Part shown: one piece after another, positions 1 to 11,200 of the stretch | How positions within the stretch are numbered: position 1 is the first letter of the stretch | Layout: each line of letters opens with the position of its first letter | Assembly (NCBI RefSeq): GCF_021155775.2 | Contig: NC_060232.1 | Location: forward strand, 23,319,922 to 23,383,921 | Source of the DNA: Neodiprion pinetum | Taxonomy: Eukaryota; Arthropoda; Insecta; Hymenoptera; Diprionidae | Direction: 5' to 3' | Length of the DNA: 64,000 nt | Made by a program: the position numbers and the translations under genes | Notes under the pieces: generated by a model | What the model saw: only the letters and a program-made list of their open reading frames with translations | Database searches by the model: none | Told to the model about the DNA's origin: nothing

Positions 1-2660
1 GGTAAATGGACGTCGTGACGATGAGGAGGGGATTTGTCTACTACCCTCCTAGAGTGAATGGGATGCGTTGATATACGCAGCTCTTTGTGCCTGAGATACT
101 TTCTTCTCTTTTATGGAAATGAATACTATTTTTGGACTCGTATTCTTCTTCTCTTTGCCTTCTTCTTTTTTTTCATATTTTTCTTTTCGGCTTACATTGG
201 ATGGATATGAAGATGACATTCTTTTAAAATTCTTACCTGCGAATAACGCTCGTGATGAAGTCACACGGATTTCACGGGATATGTGCCTCTACCTCATTCG
301 CAGAAAGTAACACCAACATAACCAAATGTACTTAGTCACGCTCAATTTAATTCCAACGATTGTTGCGTATCCAAGTGGTACTTAATGCGATTTAGAAGAA
401 TAGAATTACCAAATCGATTTATTCCCAAGTCGTCCCTAGAACCCTGGCAAAGCCAGGGTAAATAGCATTAGTAACGTGAGATGAAACGAACGCCTTTTAG
501 TCTGTGTGGGATACCGAGGAACGAGTGTAGCGATAGATAGGTATACGTATAAGGCACAGTGTGTAAGTATAGATGGAAAGAAACAAACATGAAAAGAGCA
601 TGGGAGGAAATGGAAATGGACAAAGAAGGGGGAGTCCACCACGAATCTGTTTGCTTTGGATTTTCAGCTATACGGCAAATAGTTTAGAGTTCAAGTAGAT
701 ACGGAGCATTTCATACCAATTCAATTAACGGCTGGCTAACAATGGCCATCAAATTTCATCCATATTTTTGTATGTATCAGTGTCTGGACACTGGAATAAA
801 ATTGCATTTTTGAGAGCAGAATTCTTGAAATATTCATTGAATAGCTAACCAATGAAGTTTTATTGGGAATGTACCTAAATCAATTTAGGAATAAGATTCA
901 TCGACCCGTCTTTAAAAAATCGCGAGATCAATCCTCAGATCAGTCAGTATCATGATAGTCGAATAAAAGCTTCAGGAAGCGAATGAAGTGGAATGACAAT
1001 TAATTTGACTTTAAAGGAAAATCTGCAAGGATGTTACCGAATTTTACTGTCGTTGGACAATATTAATATGAAAAATAAACAATAACTAGATTACGGTTAG
1101 CCCATATTGAACGTCAGCTACGCCGGCATGGAATGGCATGTATCGATGAAGTTGATGGCGTGGGATATTGGCTATGCAGTAACCTTGGACATATTCTTTT
1201 TCATCATGCCTGAAGCCATGCATTGAAATGAAATTAAGAAAAGCAGCGAGATAAAGTAAGAAAACGAAAAGCGGTGAAGGTTGAAAAATTTTACTGAACG
1301 TTACGGATTACTCTAACGTCACGTATCCAATTTTCATTTTGCAATATCGTTGAGCATTGGCGTTGTACAACCGGATGTTTACATTTAAATGCAAATTCAA
1401 TTTCGTTTAATGTTTACAGGTAGATACGGTATTTGAATTTCAAACTGGAAAGAGAAATATTGAATTAATTTCAATTAAAATTTCTCACGGGGCTGTATGT
1501 ATATATCTGCTTAACCATAAATCCGCGCTTTCAAGAAGTTATCATTGAACGCGTCGACGAATTCCGAGTTCTGGGTACCTACCCGTGTTATTTTTATTTT
1601 ATTTTTTTTTACCTCATCGATAACAAAGTTATACCGTTTCAAGGAGGGTCCTGGGTTGCCCCTCGGAGGGCAGTTCAACCGCAAAACGCGACGGTTGTTA
1701 GTTTGGTACTTTTTAAACGAGTCTCAATTAAAGGGCGAGCGAAGGTATAAGGTTCAAATAAAGTTTCTCGGTTGTCAAGGAGCGGATATCACGTCATTAA
1801 TAAAACATGAACTCGAGCTGATTCATTATAAGATCACAAAATATATCTACCTACCGACCGTATGAATTTCCTTGCTTTTTTGTCTTTCCTTACAACTTGT
1901 ACGTATATATACGATTCAAGGAAGAACTCTCGCTCTGCCCGACAACGGTACATGCGAATTACTTGTCAAATTACAAAAGAACAATAGTAGGTTTGTATTA
2001 AAAAGTTGTTTCTTCCAACAAGTTTTACACCGATACTCGAACGTGTTGTATTCGGTTGGGCGTAAGTAGATGTATTCAAATACTGCAGGAACCTTGTATA
2101 ACGAACGGAGGAACCGAGATGTTAATTTAAGATACTACCAGGATATACGCTGCCGCGGCAACCGGCCTCATTGCGTATTCATTGCAGCCCAAGAATCGAT
2201 ATCTTCGCGATGGACTTTAAATTGAACTCATGCACCACATTAAAATGCGCTACTTGTAACGCTACAGTCTGTACAGAAATTGTGTCAAGTTCAGAGCGCG
2301 TTTCTCTAAAATTTTTATCTCGACTCAAGCAGCTTGTCACATTTACGTGTAAAACAAGAGCTTAAGGAAAATATAGAAGGTTTCATTTGTTTGCCATTTA
2401 TAATCTGAATTACAGTAATTTTCTACGTCATTTTTGTCATCAAAATTTTTTGCAAACACATTAGACACTTGGTGACCAATTTCGGAACATTTCAATATGC
2501 GCGAGTCCGTATATGGTTTTTACAAACACAACCAACTTTTTAAAGTCTCTTAAATCATCAAAGTTTGCGAGAGATACGTCGAATTGTTTTCTGCACAAGG
2601 TTTCCGATATTTTATTGTTGTTAAGTAAGAATTCGGCGATTCAAGGTGTGATGTACTCAC
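1..2660 (-). other. UNC5 intron 3 (partial)
   Basis: Sequence downstream of the donor of exon 3, running off the left edge of the window. It is AT-rich. No open frame here resembles an UNC5 Ig2 domain on the minus strand, and I see no other recognisable gene. It is intron by position, not by its own sequence. Confidence 0.7.
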
Positions 2661-2874
2661 AGGCAACGTCGACAGTGGCACTTTGGCTTTTGATCTCTCC
2701 CGGTCCAGACCAGGCGACGCACTCGCACTTGAACTTCTCCTTGCCAAAGTATTCTTCAACCTGGTTTCTGGTTACGTTCAGCTCCGCCTCGACGATGCGG
2801 GTGCCGGTGTGAGGATCGACGAACCCCTGGTGCTGGGAGCCATCGATTCGAACACCGTTGCACCGGAAATATAC
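2661..2874 (-). CDS. unc5: UNC5-type netrin receptor, coding exon 3 (second half of Ig1)
   Basis: Exon of 214 bases with a GGCTGCAG acceptor and a GTGAGT donor, coding for 71 residues plus one base. It carries the most diagnostic UNC5 signature in the window: VYFRCNG near the start, an ELNVTRNQVE strand with an N-glycosylation sequon, and KFKCECVAWSGPGEIKS, matching the C-x-C-V-A-W-S motif of UNC5 Ig1 domains. The Cys residues fit the known disulphide pattern of this domain. The exon ends in phase 1 with a T, and the next residue in the family is normally Tyr, which would fit. No further UNC5 exon was found in bases 1-2660, so the Ig2, thrombospondin, transmembrane, ZU5 and death-domain parts must be outside the window. 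Assignment to UNC5 is firm; which paralogue cannot be decided, and most insects have one. Confidence 0.93.
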
Positions 2875-4700
2875 CTGCAGCCAGAAAGTGTGTTTGCGAA
2901 AAGCTCAGCAAAGCTGATCCCGCGAACGTGACGATATAAAGTTAGCGGGAAATGCTACGTTGACATTGGAATGCGCCCAACAGCGATGCACTCCACGTTT
3001 CTACATGGTTCCAGGTTACACGGAGAATCCTGGATATCTCGGAAAAATCTCCGATATTTTTAGCGATCGTAAAATTTCAGCCGCTGAGTCGACAACGGTT
3101 TTTTATTGGCTTTGAAGCAGTTGCTGTCAATCCCGTTACAGAGGGACTTTGAAGCGAATTACTAAATATTGCGTGAATATGTTCTGCACAATTTTACAAC
3201 GCCTCTGAACGATACTGTTTCTGGTTTTGTTCATAAAATTGTAATGTCTAGGAAGCCAGATGTAAAATCGGTGGATAAATGTTTGGTAAAGTATTGAATA
3301 TGGAATGTCGTAAAAATGTTAGACAAGGAGACGATTCAAGTCGTATTAACAACGCTTGGAATTACGATTTGAAAAAATACTGAATCTTAATTAAATATTT
3401 CGCACAGTAAATTTCACCGATCCGGAGAACGACGGGTGACTTTTTGATTTTAATATCCATGCTGGATTTTTGATATTACAGTTTTCGTTTTCACGGTGGA
3501 AGATTTCACAACGCATCTCGATTATAGCATTCTCAATTTAGCACAGTATTGTGTATATTCAGTTCGACGTGATGTTGGAGTGAGTTATCCGGCTTAGATT
3601 ATCACAGTCCGAACTAATGAGAAATTCATCCGTTCGTAAACAGAAGAAAAGTGGGTCCATACAAATGGAACATCGCCGCGGTAAGACACTCGGGAATCAC
3701 AAAGGAAATTGGGATATCTACTAATTTCCTATGCCCATCACGATCAAAGAAACAGCACTCATTACGGCTCTCAAGGTCTCTCCTTGGAAATTGCAGACTC
3801 TGCCTGAAGTGAACGGTCGTTAATTAACGCGATGGTTTATTTTTGAACACTGAACGGACGGTTGGAATTATTTTTCTCTTCTTGCTTATCTCGGTTATTT
3901 TGTCGGTTTTTTTGCAAGGGTGAAACGGTGAAATGTCACTGACAAGTTTTCGCCCAGAGAAAACTAGGAAGTTGGAAAAAATCGCAAGATTTATTTTTAT
4001 CTTACACAGATAAGCGGCATTAAAATGAGCGATAATTAAACGACAAGAAAATACACGCAGGCTGCACGAGGCTTCGTGGTTATAATGGAAGTTAAGGAAT
4101 TCGCCTGGCGTTGTCGGATTTCGTGGCAAAAATTTTGAAGGTCCTGAACGCGTTGCCTTGCAGCTTACTCTGAAAACAAGCCAGACCGCAAAAACCGCGA
4201 GCATCAAAGCCCTACAAAAGCTCGCAAACCCGTTATTACCGAAACTATGCCTCAAGGTTTATTACCTTGCCCATATTTTATATCCTGCGTGCCGAAATTG
4301 ATGTCTCCTGCTGCGTCGCATGTCAGCCGCAAGTGGTAAGCAATATCGGGGAAGCACCCCTTGCCCCTCACTGGATATTGTCATTTACATACTGTGAAGC
4401 GGAATCGATATTGCCCAAATAATAGCCATAACAAACCGGAATACAATTGGAAAACGATAAAATTTTTCGCTTCACAAAATTTTGCCTTATCGATTTGCGA
4501 ATAAAGACGGCAGTCAAATGAAAAAGAGATTGAGTCAATATTTTAAAAAATTATTTTATTTAATTTTAATTCTTAGCACATCATTACAGAGCACCGTAAG
4601 ACTTGAGTTTCTCAAGAAATGAATTCAATTTACGTGGATTAGAGTCAGTCGATTTCATTCAATAAAAAATTGATAAAAATTGGATTAGAGTTTCTGGTAA

Positions 4701-5635
4701 GGGCGCAGCCATAAAGGACGTCGGCAAATTTTTGCGAATTTTTGGCCCACCCCCCCTCCCACCGTGTCGCAGTTGGTCACAATATTCGAACCCCTCCCCC
4801 CTACGAAACGTCCGATGGTCACAATAGTAGACCCCCTCTTAATTCTTTAAAGTCGCAAGTGACGTGAAAAAAATACTATAAAAATTATGTATCAAAAATT
4901 CTCTTATATAAACATGAAAAATTATTCCATGAGAAGAAAGAACAAAATTCTTCATACGATTTAGGGAGGGGGGGAGGGGGGGGGGGGGGGGCTCCACGCT
5001 TCATTTCAACTTGGTGAAAATGAAATCGCATCGGAAATCCCAAACGAGCGATTGTTGGTAATGTTTCAATAATCATATAGACGAATATTCAGGTCCGAAT
5101 ATAACAAATTATAGGAGAAGTTGCATTTTTTCGAAATAAGACAAATATTTTTAAAACAGCACTTCTTCCACAATTTTTTATACACCGATCTAAATATTTT
5201 TTATACAACGAGAAAAGCATTTTGAACAATCTCTCGTTTGTGATTGTTGATACGATTTTCTTTCGCTCAATAAAAAAATAAAACATGTTTTTCCCTCTTT
5301 TAAGCGAGGAGCCCCCCCCCCTCAAGGTGACGAAATACTTTGAGGTCTTTCTGACCACCCGGCAGACTCTTGAAGAAATCTATTAAAGAGTATTCAAAGA
5401 ACTTACCTTTCTTACTAGTGCAGTTGAATGAAAAATAATGTTCAAATTATTTATCTACCCATTTTCAATAAAATATGCTAAAAAACAATTGTGAAAAAAT
5501 ATCGCGAAAAATTAAAGCATCGTTTTATGTTCAAATATGGAAAACGGGTTTTTTGTTGGTCGGGTTGGTCGCAAATAGTCACATTTCGTGAACCCCTCCT
5601 CCCCCTATAAGCGCGGACATCCTTTATGGATGCCC
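4701..5635. mobile_element. Non-autonomous inverted-repeat element with C/G-rich ends
   Basis: The left end (4701-4724) begins GGGCGCAGCCATAAAGGACG. The right end (5613-5635), reverse-complemented, reads GGGCATCCATAAAGGATGTC, giving a recognisable terminal inverted repeat with a shared CCATAAAGGAYGTC core. Next to both ends are runs of CCCC(T)CC preceded by GTCAC-like words. The inside has no long coding frame; it holds a run of 16 Gs. Elements with a CATCCATAAA-type end and poly-C blocks are, to my knowledge, common in insect genomes as MITE-like repeats. TAAGGGC is present at both borders in direct orientation, but the exact target duplication is unclear. Confidence 0.65.
4964..4991. repeat. 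Poly-G tract (run of 16 G)
   Basis: Nearly pure G on the plus strand broken by two A residues, ending in 16 consecutive Gs. It lies inside the inverted-repeat element of UNC5 intron 2. The transcribed RNA of UNC5 would carry this as poly-C; the plus strand could form a G-quadruplex. Confidence 0.85.
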
Positions 5636-5657
5636 TCTAAGGGCCTGCAGGTTTTAC

Positions 5658-6070
5658 TACACTGAGAAAAATTTTTAATTCCGGTTACCGCTTTTTTTAT
5701 CACGATCGAAAAATTTAGTTCTAGGTACAAAATGAAAATTAGTTGTCTAGCTGTTACCACAAAGTCTAATACTCATTAGTATTTTTTCTCATTACGATCA
5801 CTGTTACTATATTTTCTTGTAACTGTTGCGAAAATTTAATGCTTGTGCAACAATAAATTGATGTTGAAGCCTTATTTAACTCAAAAAGTACAGTGAACCT
5901 CACAAACTGATTTTGCGTTGCCATTACCAAAAACTAATCGACAATGGCGGAAAATGATTATGTGTACCTAATTTTTCGGAATTCTAACAATATTCAAACA
6001 GTTTTTTAAACGATACCTGTTTTACTGAATTTTTCTAGTTACTGTAACAAACGACATTTTTCTCAGTGTA
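5658..6070. mobile_element. MITE, family A, copy 1 (complete ends)
   Basis: A 413-base element whose ends are a perfect 15-base inverted repeat, TACACTGAGAAAAAT at 5658-5672 and its reverse complement at 6056-6070. The interior is AT-rich with no coding frame. Internal words (GGTACAAAATGAAAAT, TTATTTAACT, GTACCTAATTTT, AATATTCAAACA) recur in the same order near 40.1 kb, and a more diverged copy lies near 55 kb. The CACTGAGAAAAA terminus is a type I know from insect MITEs. It lies 22 bases from the preceding inverted-repeat element and inside UNC5 intron 2. Confidence 0.8.
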
Positions 6071-6164
6071 AGATTTCTATCGGACTTTAAGTTCGTTAAT
6101 ACATATATATACGTGTCGAGAAACGATTTCTATATATAAATATACACATGAGAATCGCACTGAC

Positions 6165-6367
6165 CTGAAGCGCATTCGCAGCTTGACATTTTAGGGTTGC
6201 TGGTTTTCCTTTAACGACGTAGGAATCCAAAGGTTCGATAAGAAATACGGGAAGCGATGCACCGGGAATCAATTCCGTGTCAGTGGCTATCGTCGCTGGA
6301 TTCTCGTAATCCTCAAGAGGATAATTATCCTCGTCGTCCTCCTCGGCGTCGTCATCTTCCTTGGAAC
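6165..6367 (-). CDS. unc5: UNC5-type netrin receptor, coding exon 2 (acidic linker, start of Ig1)
   Basis: Exon of 203 bases with a TTTCAG acceptor and a GTCAGT donor. It continues exon 1 in frame and encodes 67 further residues. The first part is strongly acidic, with runs of Asp and Glu around two tyrosines (EDNYPLEDYE). The second part, ending LKCQAANALQ, is the start of Ig domain 1 and includes LPVFLIEPLDSYVVKGKPAT, the usual UNC5 opening of a Leu-Pro, an edge strand and the first disulphide Cys. UNC5 proteins are cell-surface receptors that bind netrin through their Ig domains and mediate axon repulsion; that role is family knowledge. The exon ends in phase 0 and joins to 2661-2874. The acidic insert between signal peptide and Ig1 is longer than in the UNC5 proteins I know. 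Confidence 0.88.
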
Positions 6368-9306
6368 CTGAAAGAACCCGTAACGAACGATTTCAAATAC
6401 CGGTTTGTACTCTGGTTATGATTCTCAGAAGCAAATACATGTGCGGGTCTCAAGTCCCTAGAAATCTGACCTCAAAGCTCGAGTCTTAGATTTTGAATTA
6501 CGTTTTACCATAAAAATAGAAGATAACTAAGCATGATCGACTCGTCCAATTGTCTATATCAGAAGTTTTTCATGCTGAATACCAATTTGGTAAGAAAAAT
6601 CTCTACACTTTAATAAAATAATATTGTTGAAAGAAGTTGTTCTTAAGCGAATGAAAAATTTCGGAAAAATCTAAAGCCTAATTGAATTTGGATTTGGCAT
6701 TAAGAATCTCGTCTAGTAAAAGTAGGATTGCTTAATATTAATTTGTTTATATTCAATTTAGACGAAAATGCGAATTGGTTCAAAGATTCTTTTCCTGTAG
6801 ACTTGCATAAGACATTAAATGAAAAGGTCTACGAATCAATGTATATTCTATACAAGATCCGCGAAAAGCGGTTTAAAATGATCATACTGAAATTAGTAAC
6901 GTTATCGTGACGACTTACGCTGAGGAAATACTGTTATTTCACGATTCTGGAATTGTCTGAAATTCAGTAAACCGTAATAAAAACAAGACACGCTCATATT
7001 TCGAAATGCTCGTTCCTTAAAAATGATTGGAAAATTAAAAAAATAGTGGTTTTCTCTCCAATTTATCGTTACGATAACGTTACTAACTTCAACCTTGTAT
7101 AAAATTCGTCTGTCTCTTAGGCGAAAAATAACCGAGCCGAAGTCAAAGTTAGTTGGAATAATTCTCTCGCACGAACAGGTTTAACTAGTACGAATCGAGC
7201 GGATCGAGGGTTTACTTTGCAGACTGACGTAAGACGTAACACCGGGAGCTTAGCGAGCCTGAAAGCATCGTTAGCTCGAGGGAAAGTTGCATCAGTCGTC
7301 ACGTAGGTAATTCCGTTCATCATTCGAATATATTTAGGCGCCAGAAATGAGCAGTTGGAAAATGACACACCGAGGCCATAAACTCTGTTCAACGACGAGG
7401 AAGCTCTACTTTATGTCAGGAATCCATCAGCGCAGCGATGCACTCAGGATTCCATTTCCGACCGGCTCGACGCAACGCGTCGCTTCTCATTTGGAAATCC
7501 GCTCAGTTTTACCCACGGGCTTAAAGCCCATCCCTGGTCAATGTCGGCTTGCGGACAACCGCTTGCAGGACTGCTTTAATTCCGAACCCGCAATCGTCCC
7601 TCACCTATATTTCGGAAATCCCGTTGCCGTGCAGGTGTTCAATTACGTTGGGCGATCCCAGCTTGCGGGCAAAGCTCAGAGGCTACGTGCGACAAATAAT
7701 GATTGCAGCAGGGAGGGAAAAATCGCTACATATGCTTGAAAAATAACAAGCGTCCTCAGGCTGAAGAAAAATCGAAGATGAGATGAAAGTTTGCGATGTT
7801 TTGCACCGCTACACCAGCTGTCACTAATCTTCAGTGAAATCGATACAGTGCACCTACAGGAAAATTTCAATAAAGAATATTATCTCACTATGATTCCGAA
7901 GTTTTGAAATGAAATACGTGATGTTTTTGAAAATTGGTCTTGATTATCTTAAGGCGAGAAAATTCGCTGAAACTGAAAAAAATAAGTTAGATTCGAATGA
8001 TAAAATCAATTTTATAACCGTCGATGGTGTTTCAACCTAGTATTTTACATGACAATCCTTAATTGTGAATACAACTTGAATGTAATTTAGTTGCTACTCT
8101 GTGTTTAAAGTTTTTTCGAAATCCAGCTGGTATTTGAGAAATTTTAATTTGGTCCTCGGAGGGTAATTAAAAACTCAATTCGAAAACTCCTGATATTAAC
8201 TTTTTTTCTCGACGAAAAGAACGTAACGGCCACGTCTCTGCTCTTTCCTGTGAAAGAGGAAGTAAAGATTCGAAGCTAATAACACGTTTTCTTGCCCGAT
8301 GTTAATTGCGGCGTGATCCCTTAGCCCTATAATTACGTATATCGGATGCATGCATGTACAACACAACCGCCTGGACTGCGGTGTCAGTTAACCCTGCGTA
8401 TTTTTGTCCTAACTAAAAATACTCCCCCACCTCACTACCGCGGTAAAAGGTAGGGGTTAAAGGGTGGAGGGCAAAGGGTGGAGAGTGAGTGAAGAACGAA
8501 GGGTGAATGCAGCGGCGTTCGTTGCTAGCCGTCTCTCTGATATTTGGCAATTATTTTCGAATTAGTGGCTCGTACGTCACGGTTTTAAACCCCGACCAAG
8601 CCTAGGTAAGATCATTAATTTATTTAAGTAGGAGTTAAAAGAAGCCACCCGTCAGTCATGCCTCGATTATCGTTCTGATATTTCGAAGGGGTTTAACATC
8701 TTCGCTCAAGCTCCTCATGCACTTCCTTACTCCTCGCTAAGTGATCATTTGATTAATGTTCTTCAACCCCTGACCCGAACGCTCTCAGGGTTATTCAAAA
8801 AGATGGAAAGCAGGCAAAAAATAAGAGAGAAATAACCAGTGCTAATTTCTGACCCCTCTAAGTGTCAATATTAGTTCTTTTATTCTTCGTTCGGGGTCTC
8901 TAAAAATTTCTAAACGAATTCCGCAGGTTAGTTTGAATTTTGACCTCTCTTTGAAATTCAAATCAGGACGCGAATTTTTGTATCCCATCTCTAACGCCAG
9001 AGGCTTTCAGCGTGTAGCGCCGCGTCAAGACATGAAAAAAGAAAGAACATAACGGTGCGTAAATTCGCGTGAGCGGCTTACGGAGATTTTCTCTTGACGT
9101 TTTGAGGTCGTGTTTTCTTAAACGCGGCTGTACACAAGCGATCGGATATTCGCAGCCGTCAAAAATGTTGACATTTTGTCACATTAACCGTGTATAAGAG
9201 CTTATTGCGAAAGCTCAGAGGCTCACTGAAAGCGTGACGAGAATTATGGTAATTGTGCGGAATTATGTGGTATATAGGTATGTAAATTATGTATAACACC
9301 GCTTAC
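6368..9306 (-). other. UNC5 intron 1
   Basis: A 2,939-base intron between the signal-peptide exon and the linker/Ig1 exon, phase 1. A more GC-rich patch around 7440-7700 has overlapping open frames on both strands (the longest is 130 codons on the plus strand) but no splice or domain support. I treat it as non-coding, possibly a regulatory patch. Confidence 0.75.
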
Positions 9307-9367
9307 TTTCGAGAGTGAAGGCAATTTGAAGGAGTGCCAACAGCACGATGCTTATTTTCAACTCCAT
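9307..9367 (-). CDS. unc5: UNC5-type netrin receptor, coding exon 1 (signal peptide)
   Basis: This is the first coding exon of a netrin receptor on the minus strand. It holds an ATG, 20 codons and one extra base, then a GTAAGC donor. The peptide starts MELKISIVLLALLQIAFTLE, a short charged start followed by a hydrophobic core, as expected for a secretory signal peptide. The phase-1 end joins exactly to the exon at 6165-6367, making a Ser codon across the junction. Two upstream ATGs sit just before the start but each runs into a stop after two codons, and the second overlaps the true start as TGATG, so the chosen ATG is the first that opens the receptor frame. The ATG itself is seen directly; its use is inferred from the phase match and the signal peptide. 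The 5' untranslated region lies to the right and was not bounded. Confidence 0.8.
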
Positions 9368-9383
9368 CACTTCATGGCATTTT

Positions 9384-9434
9384 TAATTTATTATTATCAT
9401 TATTAATCTTATTATTCTTGTTATTATTACTATA
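9384..9434. repeat. TTA-rich imperfect microsatellite next to UNC5 exon 1
   Basis: Imperfect repetition of TTA and ATT triplets lying just upstream of the UNC5 start codon on the minus strand, probably inside the 5' untranslated region. It is seen directly. It has no clear function, but its length may vary between individuals. Confidence 0.7.
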
Positions 9435-9479
9435 ACTCAGATGTATTTCACATATAAAACTGTTGGTAACGAAACCACC

Positions 9480-10080
9480 ACGCGACAACCGTAACGTCGC
9501 GTGTCGGGTAGTAGCATGCGGTGCTACGATACCGAGGTGTTAATTAACACGGTAGTTAAGATCGCGGAGTCGACGGAATTAAAGCTCGACCCAACATCGA
9601 GTGTCGAGATCAATCATGGCATGGAATTTTTTTCTCGTTGAGAGATGAAAAAAACTAAAATAAAAACGACAAAACTCTGTTAAAATCAGTATCGGCCGAT
9701 CTTCCCGGAGACGTATATTTCGTCACGCAAGCTCATAGCTTATCCGTATTTCACAGTGCAGCGGATGCGCCAACATCAATTCGTTCCGGGACGTCACATT
9801 CGGGGGATCGCCCGAGCTTTCGTTTTGACGAATTCAGCGAAGCTCCCTTGACGGGGAAACGCCGGACCACCAAAGACGCGAGAGAACGAAGCGGCGAAGC
9901 TCGCGGGTCGGCACGCGGTGAGCGACTGAGCTGCGCTGCTGCCCGCTTCGCTATAGATGCACGACTCACCCCTTGAGAGGTGATACGGTGGTGGGTATGT
10001 GTGTATACGTTTGCTCGCGTACGAATGCGCCAGCATTTGGTTCGCACTTCCGTCGATCGGGGATGAATGAGCCAATAAAA
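9480..10080 (-). promoter_or_regulatory. CpG-rich region upstream of UNC5, probable promoter/5' UTR
   Basis: This stretch is much richer in G, C and CpG than its surroundings and begins about 110 bases upstream of the UNC5 start codon. Overlapping minus-strand frames of 98 and 107 codons are open through it, as expected by chance in GC-rich DNA, and encode no recognisable domain. The position suggests the UNC5 promoter or first untranslated exon. No convincing TATA box or initiator was pinned down. Confidence 0.35.
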
Positions 10081-10740
10081 ATCTCCCCGGGAGAATTTCG
10101 TTTCCTTGCGAATCCAAAATTTTAGCAGATTTTTAATTTTTCGTAATTTCGTGCGCGGTCTTAAGTGGGATTTCCATCCTGTGGGTCTGGTTCAGTATTT
10201 TCTGAGTCATTTGGTTCGTCACGCGAATATTTGTTACTCATTTTGCCGAACGAAGAAAGTGTTTTTATTCCCGACTCAACCCGAATGTTAACTTTTTTGA
10301 CCTGACAAGCGGGACGAAAGCAGCATATTATTCCCTCTTAAATTTTTTCGCTAATCTGAGAGAAATGTGAGATTTACGAAAAATTTGAGATAATCTTTCG
10401 CTGATTACTTTTTCAGTTGTCTCGATTTTCGTTTTTATAATGAGTGCCGACGGTTCGCCGGCTCGCTTCGCCCGGGCAGTAAACCTATTCGTGGGAATAG
10501 TCTCCGACTTTATTCCCTTGTGACATAATATACTATTTCCATCAAACGTTGCAGTAATTTGTCGTTGAAAAACTTTGATTTTCAGTACAATGACACGATC
10601 CGTGGTTTGAATAAAAGGGACAGCCTTCTTGATCAAGTTGGTTGAATAGAAATCGATACACACTTTTTTTTTTATCTTATTACGCATTAGTCATGTATTA
10701 CGTATCTATTAAGATATTATATTTGTTATAAGCCGTGAAA

Positions 10741-11200
10741 ATTTATTTGAAAATACAAAAATACATGAAGCTAGAATTGTGAACAAGTACTCAGGCGCCG
10801 ATGCTTCGTTTCGAGTAGCCTAAAAATGCTTGGAAATCAGATTCAAAATCAGCATAGTAGATCTTGTCAATTTTCCTCTACGATAACTCATTTGAATTAC
10901 AAGCGTCGTTCCATATTTAATTTTATAACATTGCGCCGATATTAATTATGAACAAAAAATGGCAGTATCAAATTGGCTGCTGAAAAGAAAATTGTGAATT
11001 TGTAAAAATTGGTCTTCTAATTGTAAATGAAATTATCCATTGCAGCGTGAATCGAATATAGCTGATAGATCTTTAACCATCTGAAAGCTATTTGAACTGT
11101 AGCATCGCTATCCTTAGGATTTTTCTATAATTCTAATATTTTCAATTTTATATTTTTAAAGACATTTTTGCAGCTTACGAATATATATATAATTTCATAC
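10741..11200. repeat. Dispersed AT-rich repeat, family B, copy 1
   Basis: Shares GCACCGATATTAATTATGA-like sequence (here GCGCCGATATTAATTATGA), followed by a degenerate dyad, a GGTAAAAA/TGGYCTYCT block and a right end GCAGCTTACGAATA, with the region near 22.4-22.8 kb. Borders are approximate and no terminal inverted repeat was found. Non-coding. Confidence 0.5.

Larger units (their letters stand above)
2875..6164 (-). other. UNC5 intron 2, with two inserted elements
   Basis: A 3,290-base intron between the two halves of the Ig1 coding sequence, phase 0. It contains the G-rich inverted-repeat element at 4701-5635 and the MITE at 5658-6070, which ends only about 95 bases from exon 2. The remaining part (2875-4700) holds nothing I recognise; the open frame at 3824-4255 on the minus strand lies in the intron and lacks supporting features. 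Confidence 0.8.

Noticed and set aside
7347..7739. 130-codon plus-strand frame inside UNC5 intron 1
   Set aside because: No domain, overlapping frames on both strands, GC-richer patch. Nested genes are possible but there is nothing to support one.
9751..10117. Minus-strand frames of 98 and 107 codons upstream of UNC5
   Set aside because: Both lie in the CpG-rich upstream region, overlap each other, and neither joins to the receptor frame.
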